From Nephrocerus scutellatus (Eukaryota > Arthropoda > Insecta > Diptera > Pipunculidae), in contig OX352761.1 of NCBI GenBank assembly GCA_947095585.1, forward strand, positions 133,950,277-134,014,276: a DNA stretch of 64,000 nucleotides, given 5' to 3'. Of this stretch, positions 25,359 through 37,430 are shown one piece after another; position 1 is the first letter of the stretch; every line of letters starts with the position of its first letter. The translations under genes were made by a program, and so were the position numbers. The notes under the pieces were generated by a model. It saw nothing but the letters and a program-made list of their open reading frames with translations, was not told the DNA's origin and did not search any database.

Positions 25359-25835
25359 CAGTAATGAAAAACGGATAGAAAATTCATAAGGTTACGGCAT
25401 TCCATTTCAAAAAATAATTTAAATTCGAAACGGTATTTATAACGATATATAAAGATTAAAAATCCCGTTACTCTACGCTATAAAGTTATTTCTTAAAATC
25501 TTTGATAAGGGTTCTTAAATTGGCAAACAAAAGGTTGTGTTTGTTTCGTTATTCCTTTTGAAATAACTTAAATAATAAATAAATAAATAAAAATACATAA
25601 ATTTGTCGATGAACAAACAATTTATGTACATATTTATTATAAATTCGGTTTTATCTGTTAGACAATTATACTTTACTGCGCGTAACGAAATAACGGAGAT
25701 AAAAAAGTGTCATAACGGTACGAATTTCGTTATGTAACAGATTTTTAAATTTGTAACGTTTGTAACACTATTTTTAAATATTCATTACGTTATTCCGTTT
25801 TTGCGTTACGTTACACGAAACATGTTTCATCACTG
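25359..25835. mobile_element. Non-autonomous hAT element (MITE-like)
   Basis: Ends are cagtaatgaaa on the left and the complement cagtgatgaaac at the right, typical of hAT terminal repeats. Both sides carry the same 8-bp target duplication, gtaagtac, at 25351-25358 and 25836-25843. The 477-bp interior is AT-rich with no open frame and repeats cgttac/gtaacg words. Confidence 0.8.
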
Positions 25836-25843
25836 GTAAGTAC

Positions 25844-25910
25844 TGCTATTTATGACCATTGTTTTATATGCCAGCAGCTTATAGATAATGTGGATACAAG
25901 TATGTTCCTG
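25844..25910 (-). mobile_element. RTE-like LINE fragment, continuation
   Basis: Resumes the LINE split by the hAT-type insertion; compare the uninterrupted paralogue at 33676-33715, where gtaagtactgg runs straight into tatgaccattgtgtt. Confidence 0.5.
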
Positions 25911-27300
25911 GATTTGAAGTCTTTAAAAATGGTGGCCGATCACTTACAAATTGTTATTCCTCCTTGTGTGGACTGATAGGCATGATATTTTGTAGAGGGT
26001 CGAATTAGATATTTTCACAACTCTATTTGTCGCGTCGTAACTATAAATGATGATTAAGACTCTGCACTTTCACTTAAGAATCTGATGTTTAGTATATTTA
26101 TTAATATTTCATATGGATATTGATTCCTGATTCATCTTTACCCAATTGTTGTTTTTATTTCGAGTCATCCAGCAACACATTCAATAATAATTATTGACTT
26201 TACCTAATATTTTTTCTCCTGCAAGAAAACTGTCAATATGAGATAGAACTGTCTACAACGATAATGTTGCAATTACGTGCGCAAGAAAACCATCAGCAAA
26301 TGCATCCACGGAAATGTTTTTAGAATGTTGATATCTTGTCAGTTAAGCAGGATGTAAAATAAAATGTAAGAAATGACGTTCTTAGATTAGCTATGTCCGG
26401 ATATCTAAATATTAAGAGTATAATTTCGATAATCCTGGCCACACCACCATCAGTCACTAAACACTCATATTGGACTTCGATTACAGAATTACATATTTCC
26501 TTATTGTTAACCCCGAGCCAAAGAAATCCTGTTAGAGGAACAAGATTAATTATTTCTCTGTCTATCCAAACTCAATCAGTAATAAATCTTTCGAAATAAA
26601 ATCAAAACTTGTATACAGCTATACTTAGGAAGTAATTAAAGTAATTTACTAAAAGGATTAACATCGAAAACGAAATGAGAACAAGAGTCTGACGAGTTAG
26701 TTTAGACAATATATAACATATAAAGTGGTCTGCAGGAAAGTTTTAATTAGTCCACTTTTATGTGATGCTTTAGGAGTTTAGGGGGTTAGAAGGCAATGCA
26801 TGAAACAAAAAAACCATTTGTTGAACGAGAAGGATACGCTGTTTTGCAATTCGTGTAACCTTTGTTGGATCTTAAATAACAGATGCTACTACGAGTATTA
26901 GTAGGAAATGCGATGAGGCTATATAGGCGTTGCAAATTCAGAGCTATGCAATTTTTGAAAGACTATTCCCTTAGTGGAGAATATAACTCAAAATCTGTGT
27001 GCCTGTGATGAACTAACATAGAAGTCTTAAATAGCTGTTGGATTAAGCTTTAATGAATAGATTCGTTAGATTGTACACATATTTTTTCTGTCAAGGCTTT
27101 AGTATAATATCATTAGTCTGGTTTAGTATTCAGTAGATTTTAATAAAGAACTAAGTAATAATATAAAATATTCGGAAGTAAATTTTAAAGAGGTGTGACA
27201 ATATATAGCAATTTGTCTAGTTAACATCGCCTAAGGCTATAACGTCCTTTCTTTCATACTGAAGGCCTGAAGCTACTTATTAAAAATCTGATTAACTCCT
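25911..27300. other. Unannotated AT-rich stretch
   Basis: No gene or element recognised. One 68-residue plus frame (26393-26599) has no domain. Confidence 0.35.
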
Positions 27301-27304
27301 TTTG

Positions 27305-27420
27305 CGGTTTTAGGGCCGAAGAGACTACAATCGACCAAATGTTCACACTGCGGCAGATCCTGGGAGAAGACTCAAGAAGTACAGATAGATACTCACTATC
27401 TTTTTATCGACTTCTAGTAT
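27305..27420 (+). pseudogene. RTE-like LINE reverse-transcriptase fragment, plus strand
   Basis: The plus translation FRAEETTIDQMFTLRQILGE corresponds to the GFxPGRSTxDQIxTLRQ motif of reverse transcriptase and aligns with GFIPGKSTTDQIYTLRQ in the copy at 28741-29322. Only about 40 codons are preserved. Confidence 0.65.
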
Positions 27421-27689
27421 TTCTAGTTTTTGCAATTTCGAGTAAACTGAGCTGCCCAGTTAAAATGTTTATACATATAGTGCAGTCAACCGCACTACGC
27501 GTTCAGTGAATTTTACTAGCCACATCAGTGAACACAAGTGCTACTCAAAAAAAGAGAGAAAGCCGAAAATCTAGGAAGAGGTTGACAGTTGACTGTGTTC
27601 TATTTTACGTAGACGCCTAGAAGAAGTGAACTGTGTACAAAGAAAGTTAAAAATAAATTTTAATTTGTCGATGCGGCTAATTTTTTAAA

Positions 27690-27965
27690 AAAATTAACCC
27701 GACTTTCTTTAAATTTTATACACATGTGTATCTCCGATGGACAACGCTTTTTTTTGAGTGAACGGGCCCTAAGACCCGAGTTGTGCCCATGTACATTTTT
27801 TAAAAATTAGCCCGATGTCCTTCAAATTTTAAACACATAATAGGTATCTCCTATTAGAGAATTTACATGAAAAATTTTATGGGTTTTTTTTTTATATTCT
27901 CTATATTAACTGCGTCTTTCGTTTGTTCGTTCCGTGGGCATGCAATGCTTCGAATGTTTTTTTAT
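27690..27965 (-). repeat. Interspersed repeat family A, copy 10 with head-to-tail junction
   Basis: Minus-strand family A with tcggagatacacatgtg and the 5' end (tagagaatttacatgaaaa then tttatgggttttt). Directly after that 5' end, from about 27894, the 3' end of a second copy begins (attctctatattaactgcgt then gttccgtgggcatgc). The two copies are therefore joined head to tail with only a T-run between them. Confidence 0.65.
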
Positions 27966-28469
27966 TTTTCAGTATTTATAGTGGAATGCAGTAAACTTAC
28001 GGTTATTAAAAAATTTACATGAAAATTTTAAATTTAAATTTAGTTTAAAAGAATAGAATAGAATATCTACAGTTGCAGTAGCTGAATAAGCTGATATGTT
28101 AGCTGGGTTTCAAGCCAATGAAGCTGTAGGTGGAGTTATTTTAACAAAACTGCACTTAGTTGGGGTAGCCAAATAAGCAGACATTTAAGCTAGATTTCAA
28201 GCTGATAAACCTGTAAGTTTAGTTATTTATAATAGAACATCACTAGTTGGGTCAGCACACCAATGTACAAACACATAATCGACCCATCACTAAGTTGTCG
28301 CCTGCGCACAACGCCGCTAATGCAGTCTTACATGCTCAGTCAGCAGAGAATCAAATTATTTTCTGATGAATAAAGCTGATGAATCTATAAATTCAGTTAT
28401 TGTAACCAGAATATCTCTTGTTGGAGTAGATAAATAAGCAGAAGTTTTAGCTAGATTTTAAGTGGGCAA

Positions 28470-29330
28470 ATCTGCATATGCATATTTTGCTCTACAACCG
28501 GGGTCCGGTCCTGGCCTCCCGCAAAAAGTCTCTCCACCGGTCCCGATTTCGAGCCGATGTCATCCAGTTTGGCATCCCTAAACTCTGGGCGTCCTTATTT
28601 GGATTGAGGGACCAATGTTGGATCTTCTACTCGCAGACATGGCCACCATGTACTTTGTTTTGCTCTTATTTATGTGCAGCCCCAGATTTCGTGCCGGCTG
28701 CTCTATCTGGATGAAAGTTTCCTGTGCAGCACTTCGGTTTCTACCAACGATCGTCTGCGTAAGCCAGTATCTGAATGGACTTATAGAGGATTGTTTCTCT
28801 CGCCGTTACGTCAGAGTCTCGAATCACTTTCTCTAACGCCAGGTTAAATAGGACGCAGGCCAGTCCATCCCCTTGTCGCAGCCCGTTATAGGTGTTGAAT
28901 GGGCTTGATAGTGATCCGGATATTTTTACTTGGCTTATAACATTGGTCATGGTCAACCTACATAGTCGTGTCAGTTTATTTGGGATGCCGAACTCTCTCA
29001 TGGCTTTATAAAGTTCTACTCTGGCTATTCTATCATTAAAGTCTATAAAAATATGGTTATGTGAGTTTTGAAACTCTAGACATTTTTCCATCACCTGCCT
29101 AAGGGTGTAAATTTGATCAGTTGTTGATTTGCCTGGGATGAAACCACACTGGTATGGACCAATGATGACTTTAGCGCATGGGGCTATCCTGTCTTGAAGG
29201 ATAGAGGATAAAATCTTATACGCGGTACTCAACAACTTTATACCACGATAATTGCTCAATTTTGTGATATCTCCCTTCTTATGTATGAGACACAGCATGC
29301 CTCTTTGCCAGTCTTCTGGCATAGCTTATT
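28470..29330 (-). pseudogene. RTE-like non-LTR retrotransposon, reverse-transcriptase remnant
   Basis: A 193-residue minus frame (28741-29322) carries palm and finger motifs of a LINE reverse transcriptase: DWQRGMLCLIHKKGD, NYRGIKLLSTAYKILS, GFIPGKSTTDQIYTLRQ, FIDF, GLRQGDGLACVLFN and the catalytic AYADD. Downstream, 28478-28740 gives pieces of the C-terminal part with stops and a large deletion, ending SARNRDRWRDFL and a stop. FIDF is followed by NDRIA rather than a KAAYDS-type continuation, so the first catalytic region is damaged. The element is inactive. Similar fragments lie at 25231, 27305, 33560 and 34212. Confidence 0.85.
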
Positions 29331-29334
29331 CCTC

Positions 29335-32220
29335 CCATACTTGCACTATCACCTGACTAAGGGTGTTCCGATATTTTAACCAGAATGTTAACTATAATGC
29401 CTGTTTCCGCTAGTTACTCAGTAGGTTTAAGTAATCTAAACATAATTATTTCCGCTGTTAAATCAGTTGAAATAATTAGATAATTAATTAATTATCCGAT
29501 TTATTAAATTTCACCATGCAAATATATAACTAGATTATCCAGTTTGTAATTCTTAACTAGATAAATTCTATAGGACTCCAGATCTAGTTAAAAATAACTT
29601 ACAGTGTAAGAAAAAAACTTGAATACCAAGTTGGTGAATATCATTTTAATACTGTCTCCCATAAATGCTAATATATATGCTTAATATACCTATTTTCTTT
29701 GTTAACTTTTTGTATGGGTTTATTCTAACCGCTGTTGCTATCAACACGGTCATATCGAACCGGTAAATTTGCTTATTAATTTAGTTTTTGCATTGAATAA
29801 CAATAAAATATGTTTAACACCGGTAAGTAGCATTCAATTTAGTTATTAACTGTTTCAGTTTATTGGATAAGATCCAACAAGCCGAGTTCATAGTTAGTTT
29901 AGTTTGTTCAAATAAATGCAAACATTAACCTCAATTCATTTTTATGATGATCCCTCTTTGTGCAGATTTAAATCGGTCAAACAGAGTGAACTAACGACGA
30001 AGACAAACATTTTACACATTTTACTTCCATTTGCTTGCCTCATACTCATTTGCCAACTCTACTTATGCTCGAAAGAAGCTCATTTGACATTATTATGGGA
30101 TTCAAAAATCATGTTGATCCAAAGGAACAAGTTTTTCTAAAGAGTTTCTGTGTGTCATTACTCATTGGTCATTGCCTGCCTACTATACTATACATGTAGT
30201 ACGACAAAGAGTATAATCAGAACACAACTCGTTTGTCCAGATGATTTGTGATGTGGCAACGGCACAACAATGACAGCGAAAGCACATTTACCAGACTTGC
30301 ACTAAGAACTTTTCGATTACGACAAAGCAGCGGCAAAGCAGATCTTCTTAAGTCCCTGTTGCTGCTACATTGTGACACACGAGATAAGTTAAAAGTGCAC
30401 AAAGCTGAAGTGCCAGCTACAAGAGGTGTAAGCACAATCGAAACTATAACCCATCAAATCCAAGTATGCCTACGTCATGTTTCAAGTACCTATGTGTGTA
30501 CCCGAATAGTTGAAGTAACTGAAACTACACTAATGCGCGAATCCGGTCATGAGCCCGACGAATGGAAATGCTTAAACGCTGAGATGAAGTCAAGCGCAAT
30601 CGGACACAGGCACCCTTTTGAGAGAGTGCATGACGGTTGGATTTGGATCTGCCAGTAAAAAGCTACAACATGGGTCCAGTCTCTGAATCTCTGCTGACTG
30701 ATCGTCCTCTATTTTGTGTGCTGCACATTCGTTTCAACCCCACCGTCGCATTCTGTTCGCCAACCATCCAAACACTAAACTGACAACGTGCCGCAGCGAC
30801 ATTTACACAAATCTCCCCATTCCGAAATTAAATCCCAGTCTCACCGGCAACAGTCCGTCCATCTACACGGCGTCAGGTCCAGGGTCCAGGCGTCCAGGCG
30901 CAAAAGCTAAAGTTCCATTCCTCCATGATGTGCATGCACGCCAACGCCACTCAAGAAGGCGCAAGCGGCAGGCGGCAGGCGGCAAACGCAAACGACAGCC
31001 GACAAGCGACAACTAGAATGAGAACCAGATCAAAACGACCTCTGTCCGGGACCACACAAATACAGGCACGCGTTTGCTGACAGAATAAAAATTGTTGGTT
31101 TGGCGTATTAAACAGCTATCAGAGAGCGATTATCGTGCATTTTAAGTTTAACAAAGGGGAGATAATAAAAAAAAAAGAAGACAACGATACAACAACAACA
31201 ATCTGTTGTTGCCCATTCAGTGAAAAGGACAAACGAAAGGCTATAAGGAAAATTATTGTAGTCCTCCCGCTATGTGTTGTTTTCTTTGTTTCTTCATCGC
31301 AATCACCTTTATCATCATCACCATATCTCCATCTCTGACTGACTGACTGACTGAGTCTGACTCTGACTCTGAGACTGAGACTGGGACTGACTCTCTGTCT
31401 GTGATTTTGCCCCTGTCCCGTCCAGCACGCAGTACCTGTTCATGTTCATATTAATCTTTGTATTCGTTTTCTCTTCAAGCTATCATCATCAATAAAATGC
31501 ATTCTTGCGGAACTCCAATTTGGTCCCACGCGTATTTAGCTCTCGAAGTCTCGACTCGACTTGGTGGTTCGACCGACTATCAGCTATTTCCTCTGCGCCT
31601 TTCGGTTTCGGTTTCACCTTCGTGTTTGTCGCGTCGCCTACCGTCTATAGTGTCAGCGTCACATCGTTGTCTTTCATCATCGCCAGCGCCTTCAACTCTG
31701 TCGTTGGCTTCTTCGGAATGCCTTCCGTTTTCTGTGTTTTGTTGTTGTTGTTTTGTTTTTCACAAAAAAGGTAAAATAATATATTGATGTTGTTGATGCT
31801 ACTACTTCAAGCTTGTGTTTATTGTTAAGCTGCCTCTTTCAGGAAACCGAACGATTGCCATATGAAGCGGCAACGATAGGTAGGTACATGATAAAAATCA
31901 CTTTTGTAGCTTCAAGAAATGCACGCATTTGGAAGAATGTATACAGCATACACATATGCGCGTACACATATGCGCATACAGGGTGTTTTTTAAGGTATAG
32001 AACTTTGCTACGTATCGCATACTGAACTGGGCGGTGTGTTAGCTGTTTCTTTAATACAACATTTTCAATTAAATCCTCTGATACCACAGGACTTGCCATT
32101 TACATTTTGAATTTAACTGTAATATCCTCTTATTAGTTCTATATCCAATATCGTATCTTATACAACATCATAAGTACAACAACCATTCCAACTGTTATTG
32201 AACTGAAACTTCCTTGTTCG
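29335..32220. other. Intergenic stretch, no gene supported
   Basis: From 30200 to 31800 the DNA is more GC-rich and has several open frames of 100-136 codons (30248-30658, 30714-31016, 31458-31787). They overlap in different frames, have no domain, and contain simple repeats such as ggcggcaggcggca and a (CTGA)n/(CTGACT)n tract at 31336-31404. I do not call genes. Regulatory DNA or a non-coding transcript is possible but not shown. Confidence 0.35.
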
Positions 32221-32224
32221 CATT

Positions 32225-33425
32225 GAGAGTCTGTGTAACGGGAAGTTGCCAAGCTTGTACGAAACGATCTCAACACTCATAATTCCGCTCTGCCAGATGG
32301 TGTTTCCCCACTAGTTTTGAATAGGTGTTCTGTCAAGCTTGCAACACCTTTGCTTAAGCTTTTTGATCTTTCCTAATCTTCTGGACTCTTCCCGAGAAGT
32401 TGGAAAACATCCTTTGTTTGGCCTGTACCCAAAATAGGCGAGCCATCGTCTTATTCTTCGTATTGACCCATAGCACTTACATAAGTTCTTTCAACGGTCA
32501 TGGAAACGATGATCATATTAGCTTAGCTCATGAAATATCTTTTGTGAGCAACGTTCTACTGGTGATCTGGGGACTTTCTTACCGAACAGGGAAACCATCA
32601 ATTTGGTGAATGGAAAGTATTTGTACTTGACATTTCCAAGGCATTTGACAGAGTTTGTCACCAACCTCTTTTAAACAAAATGCATCCTTATGGAGTCAAT
32701 GGAAAACTGCTTCATTGGAATCTTTTGGATCGCTCAATTCAAGTAGTCTTGGATGATTTCAAGCCCGAAATTCGTCACATAAATGCTGGCGTTCCTCAGG
32801 GCTCTGTTTTGTCCACTATTACTCATTTTTATTAATGACCTCTTATCCATTACCTCTAATCTAATCCACTCTTTTGCTGACGATAGCACTCTCAGCTTCT
32901 CATATAAGTTTGTGAAACGTCCCTCCTTTTCTCATGTGGAACTTAGACAACTATCTACGTATGTCAAGAACATGTTTATTCGCCCCAAACTTGAGTGCAA
33001 TTTTCATATCTGGTCAGGTGCACATAAGACTACCTTGCATTTGATAAACAGAATACAAAACTCTTACGTTAACATTGTAAAGTCAATCGATTCTCTTAAC
33101 TCCGTAGGAACGTGCCTGCTTGTCACTGGTTTATCGCTTCTTCCACCAGCGGTGCTCAAGAGAAATAGCCAGTTGCATATCACCTCCCCATGAATGCAAC
33201 CGCTATACTCGTGGCGCTCTAAATGCTCATCAGTTTACCCTCAAACCCATCGTCGGACGTACAGTCAATTTCAGATATTCCTTCTTCAGCCGTACTACAC
33301 GTATGTAGAATGCTTTGCCAAGCTCTGTTAACAATTTTGTTTTGTCTGGACGTAGAAGGAGTACTCGTAAATACAGTTGTTCTCAGAAATTGTTTTTTGA
33401 TCATTTTCATTTCACTTAACCTGTG
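32225..33425 (+). pseudogene. Jockey/CR1-like LINE remnant
   Basis: Plus-strand pieces in different frames: ALPDGVSP, GLFPRSWKT, DISKAFDRVCHQPLLNKM, RSIQVVLDDF, NAGVPQGSVLS, LFINDLLSITSNLIHSFADDS, then the C-terminal RPKLECNFHIWSG and LHLINRIQN. These are reverse-transcriptase motifs (SKAFDRV, GVPQGSVLS, FADDS) in the right order, broken by frameshifts and stops. Both catalytic blocks are still readable. The family differs from the RTE-like fragments nearby. Confidence 0.8.
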
Positions 33426-33559
33426 ACGAGGAAATCGGTGTCCGTCTGCACAATGTGTTCGGATGATCTGGCACACTAACGTAGGGCTCTTTTGGGTTTT
33501 CTATAGAACTTTCCAATCAGATTCGTCCACCGCTCAGGCGAGCTAGGTGTCTTGCTAAC

Positions 33560-34205
33560 CGGCGCCTATAATTTCTTCACAATATCGACATCGCAGTAAC
33601 GCTCGTAGATCTCATCTTATCTCCGGGATCGTTAGCTAAGAGTTCAGGTCATTTTTCTAGTCTTGGATCCATATGTAAGTACTGGTATGACCATTGTGTT
33701 ATACACTACCAGCTTCTCTTCACAGCCTAAAGAAGGCTTTGTTGGCTTTAAGCAAACGTACGCGTATTTCTGGTTGCTTATTCTTATCAGATGTTACAAT
33801 TGATCCGAGACAGTCAAAAGTTTGCACTATTTTAAATTCGCGCTTCACTGCTATCTTAATTGAGGGACCAATATTGGATCTTCTGCTCGCTGACATGGCC
33901 ACCATGTACTTTTGTTTTGCTCTCAACTATTTGCAATGAAGGTACAGCTTTTGGGTTTCTACCTGTCAATATCGTTTGCGTAAGCCAATATCTGCATAGA
34001 CTTATAGAGTATTTTTTATTTGCCATTCAGAGTCTCGGACAACCTACTCCAACACTACTAGGTTGAAGAGAACGCATGCCAGTCCATTTCGTTGTTGGAG
34101 TCCGTTATAGATTTTGAATCGTTTTGATAGTGATCCGAATATTTTTACTTGGCTCACCTACATAGTAGTGCAAGCTTGTTTGGGATAACGATTTCCCTCA
34201 TGGTT
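33560..34205 (-). pseudogene. RTE-like LINE remnant, minus strand
   Basis: The minus frame 33720-33926 reads KQKYMVAMS, FKIVQTFDCLGSIVT and EIRVRLLKANKAFF, the conserved region just after the RT domain (KTKYM...FxYLGS...EIxxRI). DNA from 33926 to 34205 aligns with 28640-29000 of the other copy with small deletions. Stops are present. Confidence 0.7.
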
Positions 34206-34211
34206 TTAATA

Positions 34212-34316
34212 AGTGGCTAACAACGGCTCGAAATAGAGACCGATTAAGAGCTTTTTTGCAAGAGGTCGGGACCGGGCTCCGATTGTAGAGCCAAAATATG
34301 ATGATGATGATGAAGT
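34212..34316 (+). mobile_element. RTE-like LINE 3' end with ATG/GAT repeat tail
   Basis: aatagagaccgattaagagc on the plus strand encodes ARNRDRLRAFLQEVGTGLRL then stop, the C-terminus of the same LINE, and ends in a (GAT)n tail at 34299-34313. It is inverted relative to the preceding fragment and starts exactly where that one ends. Confidence 0.65.
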
Positions 34317-35943
34317 GGTAATTTTACTTTCTACTTATTTGGGCTCAGTAAAATGTTATGTGAAAGGTATATTTGTACTTCGTACTTGTACCATATATAT
34401 AGTTGTACTTGTCTGTTGTTGTGTATGTAGATGTACATAAAACATATATGGTCAGTTTTATATTAGAATTTACAGGTATGTTCTGGTATTTGCTAGATAT
34501 AATATTCTCGAAACTGTTGAACTGATATAAATGCGCCATACTTTGTCGCAGCTAGTTAGTTCTCGTTTCGATTTGTACCAGAATACTTGCAAGTAGATAG
34601 AGCAGTGCTTAAGTCTTATATGTGAATAAGTGTTATTTGTGCGAATAATAAGTAATCACCAGTGGGAATTTGTGAACACTTGCTATTTGTGAAGCATAAT
34701 TTTGTAACAATTTCTTATATGTAGAGCTACCAATTACTTATACTCGTATATAAGAGAATAACAATGTATAGACACCCTGTATATAATAAACAAGCAGCTT
34801 TACCTTTTCACATGCATATTATAGCAATTTATGAATTGTTGTTAATGCTTTCAGAGTTGTACATGACTTTTGAAAAATCATACACACAATTTCATTTTTT
34901 GCCATACACACAGCTTAGTTTGGATTTATTAGGGTTTGGGCTCGCAGTTTATGATTATACCAATATTGCCGAAATATTTAAAACTAGTGATGCATTTAAG
35001 CTTTTGCTGACTTTTCACTACCAAGACAGCACTACTGTAGTAGATAAGGTAATTAAAGTGTCTATGTAGTAGGTACAACTAGGAAAGGATGTTCAACATA
35101 GTGCTCGATAGAGCAATCGCGGTGTTCTAATTTTAAAGATGTCTCCTAAAAAGAAAAGGAGAAAATTTCAAATAAATATGGAAGGGAGTCAGGTAAAACA
35201 TATTTCGATTAACGACATGTGTGTTTTTTATTATATTATCTACGTGTATTTAATAAAAGCATAAATATTTCCTAATATTCCTGGGCATGTTATTGATTTT
35301 GAGCCACGTTCCGTGAGCCTTGATTACACTACCAGCAGCGAATCGAATTCAATTCACATTTCCAACTTGACGCGCATCCCGGGGGCACTCACAAACTAGA
35401 ATAATGTTCTCATATTCACATTTTTCACAAGTTTCGCAGGACAATTTTGACTCTGCAATTGTAGATTCGTTTAGTTTGTGAAGTTTGATCATCTACAAAC
35501 ATTTCCAAGAGAATGGTGCGTTGGCTTGTAAATCTTTCTTTCTGTTTCTTTCGCTTTTGTGCGTCGAATCTCAAAGGGGTTTTCAATTAGGATGCCACAT
35601 TTTTGCAATATACCTTCCTACCTACCTACCTTCCTACCTTCCTACCTTCCCGTAGTTGTAGAGCTCTATAGTTTTGACTTTTTTCTTTAAATACATGTTT
35701 TGAATTGGTTTAAAATCCTTGCTTGGTTTCAAATGAAAGGTAATAAAACAATTTTCAATTACCCCCATGTATCTTGGAGAGGCAAAAAAAGCGGACATGT
35801 ATGGAGTGGGCAGTCGCCCACAAGGATAGATTAATGAAAGATAATTTAATGTATTAAATCTTCGAATATCAAAATGACTTTCTTTCCTCTTTATGTCTTG
35901 AAATAAAATTTAGTTTTTGTTGTCCCCTATTTCCCTCACTAAA
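34317..35943. other. Unannotated AT-rich stretch
   Basis: A 101-residue plus frame at 34764-35069 (MYRHPVYNKQAALPF...) reads smoothly but has no recognisable domain and no clear context; it is not called. A (CCTA/CCTT)n microsatellite lies at 35617-35650. Confidence 0.35.
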
Positions 35944-35947
35944 ATAT

Positions 35948-36466
35948 TGTTACGAAATGTAGGCTTTTTAATTTAGGTGTTTTTTAAACACAAGTTTATT
36001 AATTAACAAATTACAACTTTAATTAATAAATAGCAAAAGTTCACCAACTTACACTGGTGATTACTTATTATTCACTTGAAACAATCTTATTCACAAAGGC
36101 GGTAGCTCTATGTACTTTTCATATTTTCAAGTACATACATAGTCTGGTTCACTTCCAAATTATAATTAAACTCACCGCGACAAAGTTGCTATATTTATAC
36201 AAAATCTACAGTTTCGAGTCTGTTTTACTCTTTTCTATTCTATAACATTTAAACCATCTAGCAAATACCAGAACATATTGGTAAATTTTTTTATATACAA
36301 CTCACCATCTCGGTTTCGGTTTTTTAATACAAGTTCACTACATATATGGAACAGGTACCAAATATAACTTTTGTATACAAGTATGTACGCACAAGCTTAT
36401 TCTAATTCTATTATATTCTAAGTCTAAAGATGGCGCTGTGAAGTGTATTAAATCTATTTTCGTAAA
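35948..36466. mobile_element. Degenerate solo LTR, same family as 24199-24830
   Basis: Starts tgttacgaaatgtagg, shares tttattaattaacaaattac and actttaattaataa with the first copy, and ends attttcgtaaa. ATAT flanks both sides (35944-35947 and 36467-36470). It is shorter and more diverged than the first copy, so it is probably the older insertion. Confidence 0.65.
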
Positions 36467-36839
36467 ATATGGTTACTTGCCATTTAATCATGGAAAAATA
36501 TACGCTTCAACCAAAAATTGGCAAATTATCAAAATTATTTATCAAAGTTTTCATTAGGTAACTCCAATTTTCGGTAGTCGTACTCGCCTGGTGGAAAAAT
36601 TCTAGTCAACAACATCCCATACAGCGGGAAAAACAATCGTATGTTGTTGTTAGTTTTCACCATCACGCTATATCCCATTCAATCAGAAAGAGGTGGAGAG
36701 CTAACAACCCGGTCTACCTCCTCTTTCGATGTTAAATGCGGTACCATCCTTTCATTTGAAGGAACACTTCATAGTTCTGATAAAACTGATAAAAGGGAAG
36801 TATAGTAATTTTTGAACTCGGGATTTTTGCAGTTCACCT

Positions 36840-37110
36840 ATTTCCGTATCTCCAGAGTCAGAAATATCGAAAATCTCTGTCTGTCTGCTTGTTTCCAATC
36901 TACAGCCCAGACGGCTGAATTTTCATATTTAAGCTTTTTACATATTAGGAGGTCCCAGTTGATTTTTGCGGCCAACCGGAGGTGGCAGTTTACTTGGACA
37001 GTTTTTCGAGTTTTTGCAAATATCTCAAAAAGTATAGCATTTATGAGAAACTTGTTAGGTGCAGAAGAAATTTAAATAAAAATAAAAAATTTAAGATAAT
37101 TCAGTGTTTA
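36840..37110 (+). repeat. Interspersed repeat family C, copy 3
   Basis: cagcccagacggctgaattt, tttaagctttttacatatta, gaggtggcagtttacttgga and tttttgcaaatatctcaaaa match 345-640. An A-rich tract follows at 37065-37095. Confidence 0.65.
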
Positions 37111-37347
37111 GACTGAATTACAACTATCCATATGGCGAGCTGAGAAGCTCGCTTTACTATCTTATTTAGGTTCCTCATGCCTGTGTATTCATTTTGTTAG
37201 ATCAGGCATGTTTGCCCCATTAATGACTTCGAATTATTTGTACTTGATACTTTCGATAAGATTCTGTTATTCATTTTAATAACAAGTATTTGAGTGCAGA
37301 CGTTAAATGGAACTTAAATTTTAGAGTGAAATATACTAGACATAAAA

Positions 37348-37430
37348 AAAACAACCCATAAAAATTAAAAATTTTCATCTAAATTCTCTAATCGCAGAAA
37401 TTGATATGGGAGCCCCTCGATCCTGGGCCA
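37348..37430 (+). repeat. Interspersed repeat family A, 5' end fragment 11
   Basis: An A-run plus caacccataaaaattaaaa and taaattctctaatcgcag, then gatatgggagcccctcgat. Only the 5' end is present. Confidence 0.6.

Noticed and set aside
30248..31016. Two plus-strand open frames of 136 and 100 codons in GC-richer DNA
   Set aside because: They have no recognisable domain, no splice context and contain local simple repeats; overlapping frames on the other strand are equally long.
31458..31787. 109- and 89-codon overlapping frames
   Set aside because: Two frames over the same pyrimidine-rich DNA, Ser/Leu-rich composition and no domain; both are composition artefacts.
31978..31998. acagggtgttttttaaggt, resembling the DD41D mariner end
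   Set aside because: No matching inverted end or element body was found nearby, so a single short match is not enough.
34764..35069. 101-codon plus-strand frame
   Set aside because: Smooth reading but no domain, no repeats or splice partners, and AT-rich surroundings; not enough to call a gene.
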